From contig OX422222.1 in the NCBI GenBank assembly GCA_949130495.1, positions 270,496,109 through 270,560,108 of the forward strand: DNA of 64,000 bases, read 5' to 3'. This document shows, in pieces, positions 26,088-36,286 of the stretch; positions within the stretch are counted from its first letter, which is position 1, and each line of letters begins with the position of its first letter. Source of the DNA: Sambucus nigra. Taxonomy: Eukaryota > Streptophyta > Magnoliopsida > Dipsacales > Adoxaceae. Both the position numbers and the translations under genes were made by a program. Under the pieces are notes generated by a model, which was given only the letters and a program-made list of their open reading frames with translations, was not told the origin of the DNA and did not search any database.

Positions 26088-26375
26088 CTATCCCGACAAT
26101 TGACAGTGACAGGAGTAGTGTAATGGGGGGGTTCCTTGTTTTGATTTCGCTTCGGCGAGATGTCCCATGCATGAAACGCAGTGTACTGTTGAGAATTGAG
26201 AATATTATTTATTAAAATTAGATAATAATCATTTGGGTTACATGCATCTTGCATTGAGGGCATAATGAGCCCCGAGGATCGATACGGCCAGGAGTAGTGT
26301 AACGGGGGGGTTCCTTGTTTGGATTTCGCTTCGGCGAGACGTCCCACGCATGAAACGCAGTACCGTGTTGAGAAT
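25905..26375 (+). repeat. Three ~180-bp repeats with G7 run and UUCG-type hairpin
   Basis: Conserved blocks have G7 runs at 25944-25950, 26125-26131 and 26304-26310 (spacing 181 and 179). Each is followed by TTCCTTGTTT, a hairpin (stem TTCGC / GCGAG with loop TTCG or CTCG) and CGTCCCACGCATGAA-like sequence. About 70 bp of each unit is well conserved. Confidence 0.8.
26048..26084. repeat. (AT)n microsatellite
   Basis: About 18 TA/AT units, between the first and second 180-bp repeats of Tekay-1. Any open frame across it is an artefact. Confidence 0.95.
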
Positions 26376-27794
26376 CGGGAGGAGTTTAGTCCTTAACTCT
26401 TGATGCTAATAACTCATATATAATAATTATATATATGGTTTCATGCCTTATATGGGCATCACTAGAATATAAAATTCTAGTAAATGAGATTGTTGATGTA
26501 TTGTGATGATGTGGGTATGATTGGATCATGTAACTTTATATGTTCAACAAATGAACATTATAAAGATAACTATAACTATTACATTAAAGTTAATGTATAT
26601 GACTTATAAATTATGGAAACAAATGTATTGGGAGTTAGGTTAGATGATTTTGCTTAAATACTCCTTTTGGGTTTAAGTTAGGCCCCTCTTACCTATTTAG
26701 AATCGGTCATCCATTTGGAGATCACGTGCATACGTTTAGTGCGCGCTTTAGATGAGAGGTGAGTTAAATTATTATGGAGAGTTCGATTCCAACTAAATCA
26801 TGTAATAATGCATTTATAATTATTATGCATTTTAATACACTTGCTATAAAACATTTTTTCAAACTCGGGCTCTAACCCGTTTATATTTTCCTTCTCCTTG
26901 TATATATTGTATTACTTCAGGTGTTCCTCCGCAAGGACGCCTTTGATGTTATCCATCCAGGGTATTTGTGGAGCTATGGCAGTAGCGGACTGTTGCGGCA
27001 CTTTGCTTTAGTCGATTCCTATCTTTGTACATCTAGATTAGGATTCAGTTTGTATATTGAGTTAGTATTCAAGTGTTGTAGATTAACACTTCCATATTTC
27101 ATTTCTCAAATTATTGTATTGTCTGTTACCCGACAGCATATTCGGGTATTTCATTGTTGAGATTTTGTTGTACAATGTATTGTACTCTTTCATATTATTG
27201 GAGCATGCACTTTTCACTCATCATAGTTAGATGTATATTGTTGGTTATGTGCAATATTGGTTTTTTTGTTGTTGTTATTATAAAAGTTTTAAATTTTTGA
27301 CAATTCGCACTTAATGATTTCGGGTAGTTAGCCTTATATTATAGTGCTTAGTAGTTGATGTTGAGACTGTGCCATCTGAGATACCTGATTTATTATAGTA
27401 TAGGGTTGGCCACCCGTTATTATTTGGAGCGGGTTGTCACACTAATGTGTTATTTTTTCGAATTAAATACGACGATAGTCAATTTAATTTGAATTATAAA
27501 ATCAGGAATGACGAATTTAAATTATTGCACAGTATTAGTTTAACATGATAAATGGATTCAACGTCCTAGTTTTCAAGCTCCCTTTATTATATCTCTCGTA
27601 GTCTTACTTTTTGATTGTGTTGCTTAGTTTAATATTACATCTCATCCTTAAACCCATTTCGTCGAGTTGGACAGTCACAATAATTTTTTAACGAAAAAAA
27701 ATTGATTAATCCTCGTGGGTTCGACCCGTACTTACACTCGCTATTCTATAATAGCCCGTGCACTTGCGGTTTATTATAAATTAACAACAAAATT

Positions 27795-27812
27795 TTTGGC
27801 GCCGTTGCCGGG
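27795..27812 (+). other. Primer-binding site of Ath-A (tRNA-Asp type)
   Basis: TTGGCGCCGTTGCCGGGT, complementary to the 3' end of plant tRNA-Asp, follows the LTR end (ACA at 27789) by a few bases. It is typical of Athila-type elements. Confidence 0.85.
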
Positions 27813-29216
27813 TATTTGTTCGATTTTTAAATAAATAAAAAATTGTTGTGACTTTCGGACTGGGTTTTTTTACTTTTCACATTTTTGTCAGTAAAAATTC
27901 ATAAAAAAAAAGGTAGAAATTACTGGGGGGAAAATCGACAACAATATTTTTATTTTTCTGTGTAAGAAAAAAAATCTGATTTAAGTTTTTTTTTTAATAA
28001 TTAGCACTTTTAGCACTAAGTTTATCCTAAAATACATAAGAAATTGAAAAAAAAAATTGGAAATTTTCAAATTCGTTTCTTTCAGTAGGTAGACTCTAAA
28101 AAAAATCTGATTTTTTTTGTAGTAGTAATTCTTTTTTTTTTATCGAGTATTAAAAAAAATGTTTCATAAGTGTGCTTTGTTTTTTTTGTTAAATACACCA
28201 CTAGTGCGCGTGTCGTGTTTTTTTTTCTCTCTTTTCTTTAGTTTTTTTTGTGTGTGTCGCACTATACTTTTGGTGGAGTTCTTTTTTTTTCAGAAGCATA
28301 TTAAAAAAAAAGGAAAAAAAGTGAAGAAAAATTCAGAAAAGTGTTCAACGGTGTGCGAACGTGAAGAAAATATTGCCACGAGTACAAGGAACTCTCGGGG
28401 ACGACTGAAACGTAGGCGGCGTTTCCCTCCGATCGACGTCAACTTAAACTTTGGCCCGGCGTAAACAAGTGACCATAAAAAATCACGCCGGAGGTACCTT
28501 TTTGTGTGCTCCTATGTGGTTTAATTTCGCATTTAATTTAGCACGTTGCATAAATTAACTTAAGGGAAAAACCCTTGTGAAAGATAAGGTGGGGATTTCA
28601 TCACCTCTCCTTGCCCTAAAATCACTAATTATCCAAGAATTTGCATATCCCGAGCCATTGCATTTAATTTAAAATCAAGTAAACATTGGCCTTAGGATAT
28701 CACATAGCTCATAGGAAACCTCTTCACGAGGCTAGAATTAAAAGCTACTCCAACACAAACTTGTCAAATCGATCCCGTTTCACCTTGTCTAGGATTGGTG
28801 ATTTAAATGTGTCTTCGTACCGACCATCTACCTGGAGAAAAAAATGAGATTTGAGGCGATAACCGTAGTTGGTCGTCTTTTAAACTCTCACTTGTCAAAT
28901 AGTAAGAATTATCTAATTAGGGAGATTAATTTGAAGACCCCTGTGTCGTCGATTGATCTCGGGAAAACTAGATTTTAAAATTGAAATCTCCCTCACCTAA
29001 TTTAGATAATTCAAGTTGTTGTGTGTTAGCTAGGAATTGTGTGGTTTAAGTCAAATATTTTTAATTTTCTTCACAAAAAAAAAATTAAAAATAAATAAAA
29101 AATTCGAGTGAGATCAGTGTATGCGATGTTAGTTTCGAGATCATACCAATCGTTTGTCGAGTGTGGAGTCTAGCATTCCCGATACTTACGTAGGTAGATT
29201 TTCAATATTCACCGAA
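27813..29216 (+). other. Ath-A untranslated leader
   Basis: About 1.4 kb, with T- and A-runs in the first half and mixed sequence in the second. No protein similarity was found. An open stretch at 28159-28464 is low complexity (Phe- then Lys-rich) and is probably not a gene. Leaders of this length are usual in Athila-type elements. Confidence 0.6.
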
Positions 29217-32106
29217 ATGGGAGACGAGTTAGCGCCACGTGCCCTTAAAGATTACCTTTATCCGACTAGGTCAAGTCAACCTTAGTGCATACGTATACCC
29301 GATCACAGTGCGAATAATTTCCTTTTCCATCATGGAACCATCCAAATGTTGCCCGTGTTTTGAGGTACTGATAAAGAGGATCCCTACCTTCATATTCGGG
29401 AATTCGAGGAGATATGTGAGACCATTAAGTATCAATAACTCACAGATGAGATTGTCAAACTTAAATTGTTCTCGTTCTCATTGAAAGACAAAGCCAAGAG
29501 TTGGTTTAACTCGTTAACACCGGAATCCATCACCACTTGGAACCAAATGAGTGTCACTTTCCTGCGAAAATTCTTTCCCAACCAAAAGACTGCATCGATA
29601 CGTCATGCCATCAATACATTTGGCTAAAAGGAATGAGAAGCATTATGGATGTATTTGGAGCGATTCAAGGACTTGCTACTGCAATGTCAGCACTAGAGGA
29701 TTGAGATGGGACGCCAAGTCCAAATTTTATATGAGGGATTCGATTATAATACTTCAACTATACTTGAGTCTCTATGTAACGGTGATTTTACTGTGAAGAG
29801 TGAGGTTGACGCATGGGTATTCTTAGAAGCCATTGCAAAAAAGTCCCAGCAATGGGCACCCAATAGAGAATCTAGGTCCACCACGTCCAATGAGGGTTTT
29901 GCTCACCTAGTCGAACAAAGTTATGATTTAAATGCCAAAGTGTCCACATTATCCCGACATTTAGAATCTTTGGAGACGAGCAAAGAGGGAAATAGAACCG
30001 CACATGCGGTCGTTCAACATGTTGGTTCCCCTATGTGTATACTTTGCGATGCATTCGACCACTTAGTTGAAAATTATCCCACCCTTCCGACCCATAAGGC
30101 ACGTACCGAGCAATCCAATGCCCTTGTCCAAAATAGTCCAAAGTATGACCCATATTCCAATGCGTACAATGTGAGGTGGCGAGATCACCCCAATTTTTCA
30201 TGGTCCAAGGGTCAATACCAAGAAAGTGGAGCTCGAACTTCTGGTAACCCACCTCTGGGTTTCCAAAAGAATGCCCCCGAACCAGCATATCCTTCATCCC
30301 AAAAGATCCAAGCTTTAGAGGATACGATGAATTTGCTCGCTCAAAGTACCCCCAATTCTAGCAGTCAACTCAAAGTGTCCTCCAATCCACCCAAAAGAGC
30401 TTTCATGCGAACACTCAATCCATAGCCAAACTCGAGGTTCAAGTGAGTCAATTAGCGAACGCAGTGAGTGAGAGAAACAAGGGAACATTCCCGAGTCAAC
30501 CTGAGCCCAATCCTAAAGGTAACATACCTAAAGTTCAATATTTTTTACAAGATAACATTGGTTCATCACAAACCCAAAAGGATGTCAAAGCAATCATCAC
30601 GCTTAGGTCTGATAAGGAAATCAAAAAGAATGTCTCACCACCCACCAAGAGTGAAACTGAGAAACGTGAGGAAAAGCAAGATCCACCCTTGGATCCAACT
30701 TCCTTTCCACCATCATCTCCCGAGCCATCTGTAGAGACCTATGTCCTAAAAGCTCCATTTCCCCAATGTTTGGTGCCCCAAAAGAAAAAGGCGTAAGTTG
30801 ATAAGATGTTAGAAGTATTCAAGCAAGTACAAATCAGTATCCCATTGCTTGACGCTATACAACAAGTCGCATGCTACGCCAAATTCCTGAAGGACCTTTG
30901 TACCTTCAAGAGAAGCACCAACGTACCCAAGAAAGCTTTTCTCGCCGAGCAAGCAAGATCGATCATCTCTTATCGAACTCTCGTCAAGTATAAGGATCCC
31001 GGTACGCCTACGATCTCTATTGAGATAGGGAAGCATCACTTCGAGAAATCCCTCTTAGACTTAGGAGCAAGTGTGAACCTTCTGTCGTACACCGTGTATG
31101 AGAAACTAAGTTTAGGGGAATTAAAGCCCACTAGGATGACCTTATCCTTAGTCGATTGATCCATTAAGTTCCCTGGAGGTGGTGTAGAAGATGTATTGAT
31201 TAAAGTGGGAGAGTTTATTTTTCGGTAGACTTTGTGGTCCTAGACACACAACACGTACTAAACTCAACCGCACAAATCCCGATCATCCTTGGTCGATCCT
31301 TTTTTGCCACCTCCGATGTTGTTATTTGATGTCGTAGTGGGCAACTGAACCTGTCATTTGGAAACATGACCATGGATTTGAATGTGTTTAATTTAGATAG
31401 GCCATCGTTTGATGAGGGAGAGAATGAAGTCAAGTACGTTCAAGAAGTGAATGATGTCACTACCCCACGGGATAATGACACACCCGATCTACATGATTGG
31501 CCACCTGATCTGTCTTTAGATATGAGTCTTAAAGAATTTGAAAAAGAATTTGGTCCGGTTGATTAGGAGCTTACTATTGACGTCCAATATTTATTGGACT
31601 CTTTTTGTCAATTAGAGGAGAGAGACTCGAACAATATGATAGATCAATTCCTTCTCTGTGAAAATAAGCCTGATCGCTTTGAGAGTATGCTGACACATGA
31701 GGTTTTATCTATTAGTGATGAGATTGAAAAAATCATTCGAGCGTTTCCACCTGGTGACACATGTTTTGTCATGACGTATTTTCCTATTCATCCTTGTCCA
31801 CCTGTGTTATTTGAGTCTTTGGATGAGATCGAGGACATGAGTAGAGGATCGTCTGATTTAGAGCCCGATTTATTCATTCTCGAGTTTGGGGGAAACTTAG
31901 GATTAGCGTGTCAATTGGAATTTCATTATGATAGTCTCTGCGAGACTGACCATCTCTATTATAATGTGATTGCGCATATCGATAATTTCACTCACCACAT
32001 TCATTATGTGCCTTCATGTGTATACCTTGTTGATTGGGTTGACTCTAAATTGTTCAGACTTCTAATTTATGATGAAAGGAATGTGAGATTGGTTAGAAGT
32101 TGGTAA
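29217..32106 (+). pseudogene. gag-pro: Ath-A gag-protease polyprotein with extra C-terminal domain
   Basis: One collinear coding region, broken by stops and two or three frameshifts. The ATG is at 29217 (M-G-D-E-L). The retrotransposon gag domain (PF03732-like) covers about 29360-29600, with L-K-D-K-A-K-S-W-F-N-S-L. A linker with a weak C-X2-C motif lies near 30035. The protease region (30806-31340) has A-K-F-L-K-D-L, the active-site D-L-G-A-S near 31057, then I-I-L-G-R-S-F. An acidic domain of about 240 residues (31366-32106) that I do not recognise ends W-V-D-S-K-L-F-R-L-L-I-Y. Stops include 29283 (TAG), 30794 (TAA), 31157 (TGA) and 31564 (TAG). Gag and protease would build and process the particle; RT and integrase must come from another element. 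Confidence 0.85.
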
Positions 32107-32207
32107 CGCAAGTGGAAATTCATAGGTAATATCGTCCTTTTACTTATGTACTTTATTTACTTCGCCCATATTTCTAGTTTGAGCATACATTGAGGACAAG
32201 GTATAAC

Positions 32208-32220
32208 TTAGGTTTGGGGG
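32208..32220 (+). other. Internal polypurine-like tract of Ath-A
   Basis: TTAGGTTTGGGGG, identical to the 13 bases at 33708-33720. It is preceded by a CATTG-AGGA-CAAGG hairpin remnant. It lies about 100 bases after the ORF stop. Confidence 0.6.
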
Positions 32221-33584
32221 TAAGGATGGTATTTTTTTAAAACAAAAAAAAATCAAAAAAAATTCAAAAATCCAAAAAGATTTTTCAATATAATTGAGTT
32301 TTGAAATGATTTATTAATATAGAATTAATTCATGGATCTCTCAACTTATGAAATTTCTACACACTAGCCATATAATATGATCGAAAATGGATATTGAGGT
32401 GAAAGTTAATATGCTTAACCAATAAATATGGAGATTTTAGCCCGGTGAGATTTTTGTGCCATTCACCATTTCGAGATATTTAAATCAATCCGAGTTAAAA
32501 TAACTCAAACTTTCCTTCAGTGATAAATTCGTTGATGATCTCAAATTTATTATTTCGTTTGATTATTGAAAACAAAAAGTCAAAAGGTGAATCTAAAATC
32601 ACTAGAAGTCTTAGTAAGTCATCTTGAGATACGAATCAACTTAACAAAACTTGAGAAATGAGATTATGCCATCGTTTGAAAGCCCAAAAATAAGCCTAAA
32701 CTCCGACCTTTTTATAATATTTTGTTGCAAGCCCATTTGAGCCAAAAAGAAAATAAGCCTTTGTTGAAATCCATTATCCTACCCAACTCCAACTAGGAGT
32801 TTAAAGCCTATAAAAACAAGCCATACCTATTTTTTTAGAATACTAGGGTAAAATTACGGTAGGAAAAAGGCCAAAAGAAAATGAGGTTGCAAGAATGTGA
32901 GTATGAAAAGAAAAAGGGGGGGAGGGAGAAAGAAAGAAAAAAAAATGTGAGTTTGAAAAGAAAAAAGGAAAGAGAAAAGACAAATGGAGGTTAGAAGAAA
33001 AAGTGCTTAAAGTCAAAATATCAAAAAATCTCTATATTCTCAAAAAAATTTGAACTCCAAAGCCATTCTTTCTAGATAAAATCCGAGCCTATAATACAAC
33101 CAAAGAAAGTCCTAATTGATCTCATGTGTAGTTAGTTAAAGTGTGGAGAGAAGATGAATAGAATCTATGGTGTGATTCAATGTTTTCAAAAAGTAATCGA
33201 TTTTTCGTTCATGAGATCATATTCATCCATTGTAAAAAGTTCGTTTTCCATCATGTATATGTGAAATTTGTTCATCTAAATTTACTCTGTTATTCACATA
33301 TACCAAGAGAAAAATAATCGATTTCCAAGTGTTCAATTGTGAGTGCATCCCGTGAGATTTTGAAATCAAAATGAACTTTCAGATAAAAAATATAACGATC
33401 AAATCTTTTGAAATGGACGGTTATATTGGATATGCACACAATCACGATAAGTTGAGGTTGAAAAGTGAAATTTTACTATACTTATGAAATTTGTATGCAA
33501 ACTTGGTTATGGTTATATTACTTTCGAGTCTTTTATATTGAGTCAAGTTTTTGAATTTTGTGGGTATATTCACTGCAAACCCTC

Positions 33585-33651
33585 ATGAGACAAAACTCAT
33601 CAACTAGGATAACCTAGGGGTTTAACGGCTTGTTGCACATGCTAAGTGCAA
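33585..33651 (+). ncRNA. Candidate structured RNA: three hairpins in Ath-A 3' region
   Basis: Hairpin 1: ATGAG (33585-33589), 6-nt loop, CTCAT (33596-33600). Hairpin 2: CTAGG (33604-33608), loop ATAA, CCTAG (33613-33617). Hairpin 3: TTGCAC (33633-33638), loop ATGCTAA, GTGCAA (33646-33651). The same three, with identical spacing and two paired base changes, occur in Ath-B at 55608-55674. Function unknown; a role in packaging, dimerisation, RNA stability or translation is possible. Confidence 0.55.
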
Positions 33652-33707
33652 TCGTGATTTCTACAAAAGTGAGTTAGATTTTAGTTTTGCTCGAGGACTA
33701 GCAAAGT

Positions 33708-33722
33708 TTAGGTTTGGGGGGG
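33708..33722 (+). other. Ath-A polypurine tract next to 3' LTR
   Basis: TTAGGTTTGGGGGGG four bases before the LTR start at 33727. It is preceded by a hairpin (TTTGCT/AGCAAA) of the kind common before Athila-type tracts. Confidence 0.8.
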
Positions 33723-33726
33723 TATT

Positions 33727-35459
33727 TGATGAGTGCATTATTTTGTATGAATTATGCCCAAATCTAGGCCTTGTGAATCCCATTGTATCATAAATAATGA
33801 GCTTTTAGAGTCCTTTTCATAAAATAAATGAAAAATGCAAGTTTGAAGAAAATTTGAGTTAAAAATGCAATTTCAGTAATATCAAGGGGTGAAATTGTAA
33901 TGTTAGAAAATTTATGGGCCTGAAAATAATTTTTAAATATTTATATAGGAAAAATAAAGTTCTCCCTCAAATTTGGTTGAATTCGGAGTTAAAATGAAAA
34001 AGTTATGAATTTCGAGTCTAAAATATAAATAAGGGTAAATTGGTAATTTTCTAAAATTTCTGGGACTGAATTTAAATTAATATAAGTTATTTTATATTTT
34101 TGCATGTACCTCTAAATTTTGGTGAAGATCCAACATGATTTGGTGAAGATATCACGATTGTGGGAATAATTTAAAGAAGTACAAAGTTAAGGGGCCAAAG
34201 TGGAAGAATGGAATTTCTGGAAATCAGATTGGGTTATATATTATTGAAGCAGATATATAATTGAAAAGGCTTGCTAGCCTAGTGGCTTGCTAGCCCAGTG
34301 GCTTGCGCGCGGGTGAAAGAGGCAACAAGTCAGGGGTTCGATTCCTCCCCTGACCCTTAATTTTTTGGTAAAAAAACAAGCCTTTGCATAAGGCTAAAAT
34401 GCACCAGCCAAACGCAGCCTAAGAAGTTTGACAACCAGCATTATCAGATCTGTTTTAGTCCGAAAATGATGGAATTTGGAGATGATAAGTTTCATGAGTT
34501 TCAAGAAATATCAATTGTTTTTTATCAATTAAAAAGGAGTTTTATACCCATTTAAATACCCTACCCCTAAGCCTATAAATAGGACCCTTGGGTTCATTAT
34601 TTTCGAAGAAAAAAATTAGAGAGAGTTATAAAGAGAGCTTTAGAGAGGGCCAATAATTATTTTTTGGGACAAATTCTGTCAAGAATATTTGTGACACACC
34701 AATTGTAAGTTTGTTTATTTAATGAAAATTAGCATTCATTCTTGTAAATTTATTATGGCTAAAACTATGCTCGCTTAATTTTCTTACTAAGACTAGGTGA
34801 AATTTATCATGTGATTAATATTGTGTGTGATTTAAATTCATTTTTGTTCCCGATTTGTGCTAAATACTTTTAAAAAATTCGGTATTCATTTAAAACGACA
34901 CGAGAGTGCGTTTTAAACCTTCGGCATTGTTTGAAAAAAAAATCATTTTTTTTATTTTAAGTATGAGTACTTTTTGATGGGTTATACTTTTATTAAATTG
35001 ATTGATAGCCCATGATTAAAGACTATATTTTGAAATTGAAAAGTGAACTTTTTAAGGGAATAAGGATTTGAGGCGTCTAAATTTAGAGACGTTAAATTTT
35101 ATTTTGGACTTCTAATGTGTTATTTTTCCGAATTAAATATGACAAGAGTCGATTTAATTTGAGTTATAAAAATCGGGAATGACGAATTTAAATTATTGCA
35201 CAGTGTTAGTTTAACCTGATAAATGGATCCAACGTTCTAGTTTTCACGCTCCCTTTATTATATCTCTCGTAGTTTTACTTTTTGTTTGTGTTACTTAGTT
35301 TAATATTACATCTCATCCTTAAACCCATTTCATCTAGTTGGACAGTCACAATAATTTTTTAACGAAAAAAATTGATAAATCCTCGTGGGTTCGACCCGTA
35401 CTTACACTTGTTATTCTATAATAGCCCGTGCACTTACGGTATTTTATAAATTGACAACA
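33727..35459 (+). repeat. Ath-A 3' LTR
   Basis: 1733 bp, TGATGAGTGC to TTGACAACA. TATA box CCTATAAATAGG at 34573-34583. It contains the intact site into which Tekay-1 inserted in the left copy. The two LTRs differ at a modest number of positions scattered along their length. Confidence 0.92.
34271..34366 (+). promoter_or_regulatory. tRNA-like (possible Pol III) segment in Ath-A 3' LTR
   Basis: Box A-like TAGCCCAGTGGC (34291-34302) is the second copy of a 16-bp repeat (first at 34271). Box B GGTTCGATTCC (34335-34345) is a perfect consensus match, 32 nt downstream. It sits in a T-arm-like stem CAGGGG/CCCCTG (34331-34336 and 34347-34352). A T6 run (34361-34366) could terminate Pol III. It looks like the head of a tRNA-derived SINE captured in U3. 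Confidence 0.5.
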
Positions 35460-35464
35460 TGAAA

Positions 35465-36267
35465 CGATGAATAGTGGTTTTGGGAACCAACGGAACACTA
35501 AGCTTCAACTTTATAGGACCTCTTCTATGATCAAAACAAAAACGCCTAAGGTGGCATTTCCTACCACAATGTGAACATGTGTAAATGTGAGGAATGTTAC
35601 CTACGGGTTGTCCTTTTCTAATGTCCTTGAATTTTTTTTACCCTTTAAAACAAATAATGATTTTGGCTTTATCACTCAAACCATTAGAAATACGTGAGCC
35701 ATTACCATCACTACTCAAACTACTTGAGTCTTTTAAATCATCTTTTAACTTAAAAATTTTAGACTCAAGCAAAGAATTTGACTCCGCTAATTTTAGGGAC
35801 TCCTTCTTCACATTTTCAATCATTCCTAGAAGCTTATCTATCTCCCCCTCAATGAAAGTAAACGGATCTCTAAGAGGCTTCTCACGTTCCTTATAATCAT
35901 CAATCAAAAATTTTTATCCTTATTGTCACAAACACAAACCCTAGAATTTTAACATCCTCTAATTATTTCTTGAAAAACCAGACTCTATCATCACTCTAGT
36001 TTTTGGATACTTTTAAAATTCTAAACTCATGGTCCAAGAAAGCAAACTTCTCACGAACGATATCTCTTTTGATTTTGAATAGTTTGAAATAGTTCCAAAA
36101 CATTTATAAAGAGAGAATTTTATTCTTCAAGAATTTTAATTCATTCGAAAAACTTCAAATTCAAATGATAATTCATCGAGAGACATTAAAAACAAGCCAA
36201 GATATTAAAACAAATAACCACCCAAAATTCACTAAACAGGATCAAACACAATAACTTAGTGCAACCT
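35465..36267 (-). pseudogene. gag: Sire-2 gag, partial
   Basis: Read leftward from the primer-binding site: a poorly preserved start, then an open stretch (35907-35638) with a Leu/Lys/Glu coiled-coil-like segment, then a CCHC zinc knuckle at 35577-35536 (C-S-H-C-G-R-K-C-H-L-R-R-F-C) in a different frame. The N-terminal gag domain is mostly missing. Downstream, pol is absent; the sequence meets the 3' non-coding region near the Ath-A insertion. Confidence 0.65.
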
Positions 36268-36279
36268 GCTGTGATACCA
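36268..36279 (-). other. Primer-binding site of Sire-2 (initiator tRNA-Met type)
   Basis: TGGTATCACAGC on the minus strand, one base off the usual TGGTATCAGAGC. It lies seven bases after the 5' LTR end, which fixes the element's orientation. Confidence 0.8.
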
Positions 36280-36286
36280 ATTTTCA

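Larger units (their letters stand above)
23846..27441 (+). repeat. Tekay-1: solo LTR of a Tekay/Del-like Ty3/Gypsy element
   Basis: 3596 bp, starting TGTAACAACCCG and ending CGGGTTGTCACA. The duplication CTAAT flanks it exactly (23841-23845 and 27442-27446), and the uninterrupted site is present in the right Ath-A LTR near 35120. Size, and ends of the TGTAACA...CCC type, fit large LTRs of the Tekay chromovirus lineage (inferred from LTR type only; no internal sequence exists). TATA box at 24826-24833. Confidence 0.85.
22476..27789 (+). repeat. Ath-A 5' LTR, split by solo Tekay-1 LTR
   Basis: It opens TGATGAGTGCATTATTTTG and closes TTAACAACA. Removing 23846-27441 and one copy of CTAAT leaves about 1.7 kb aligned with the right LTR. 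A TATA box (CCTATAAATC) lies at about 23297-23306. Confidence 0.9.
32107..33726 (+). other. Ath-A 3' non-coding region with conserved hairpins
   Basis: No coding similarity. Order: first purine tract (32208-32220), hairpin AACTCC/GGAGTT (32785-32801), purine-rich A/G tract (about 32860-33000), 11-bp inverted repeat (33255-33303), triple hairpin module (33585-33651), hairpin TTTGCT/AGCAAA (33686-33705), second purine tract (33708-33722). Most of these have counterparts in Ath-B. Confidence 0.75.
22476..35459 (+). mobile_element. Ath-A: non-autonomous Athila-type element with gag and protease only
   Basis: The LTRs at 22476-27789 (enlarged by a solo LTR insertion) and 33727-35459 match closely. 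The duplication TGAAA flanks the element exactly (22471-22475 and 35460-35464). The tRNA-Asp-type primer-binding site is at 27795. The interior codes for gag, protease and an extra C-terminal domain, but no RT or integrase. This fits the class of terminal-repeat elements that keep a gag (TR-GAG or LARD). The 3' non-coding part carries conserved hairpins shared with Ath-B. Confidence 0.92.

Noticed and set aside
26015..26215. Open frame across the (AT)n tract, encoding Tyr-Ile repeats
   Set aside because: Low-complexity artefact of a dinucleotide repeat inside a solo LTR.
28159..28464. 101-codon open frame in the Ath-A leader
   Set aside because: Phe-rich then Lys/Arg-rich low-complexity sequence in an untranslated leader; no recognisable domain.
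30031..30297. Minus-strand open frame within Ath-A gag
   Set aside because: Shadow of the plus-strand gag; no independent similarity.
34291..34352. A true tRNA gene
   Set aside because: Boxes A and B are present, but I could not fold a full acceptor stem and anticodon arm; reported only as a tRNA-like segment.
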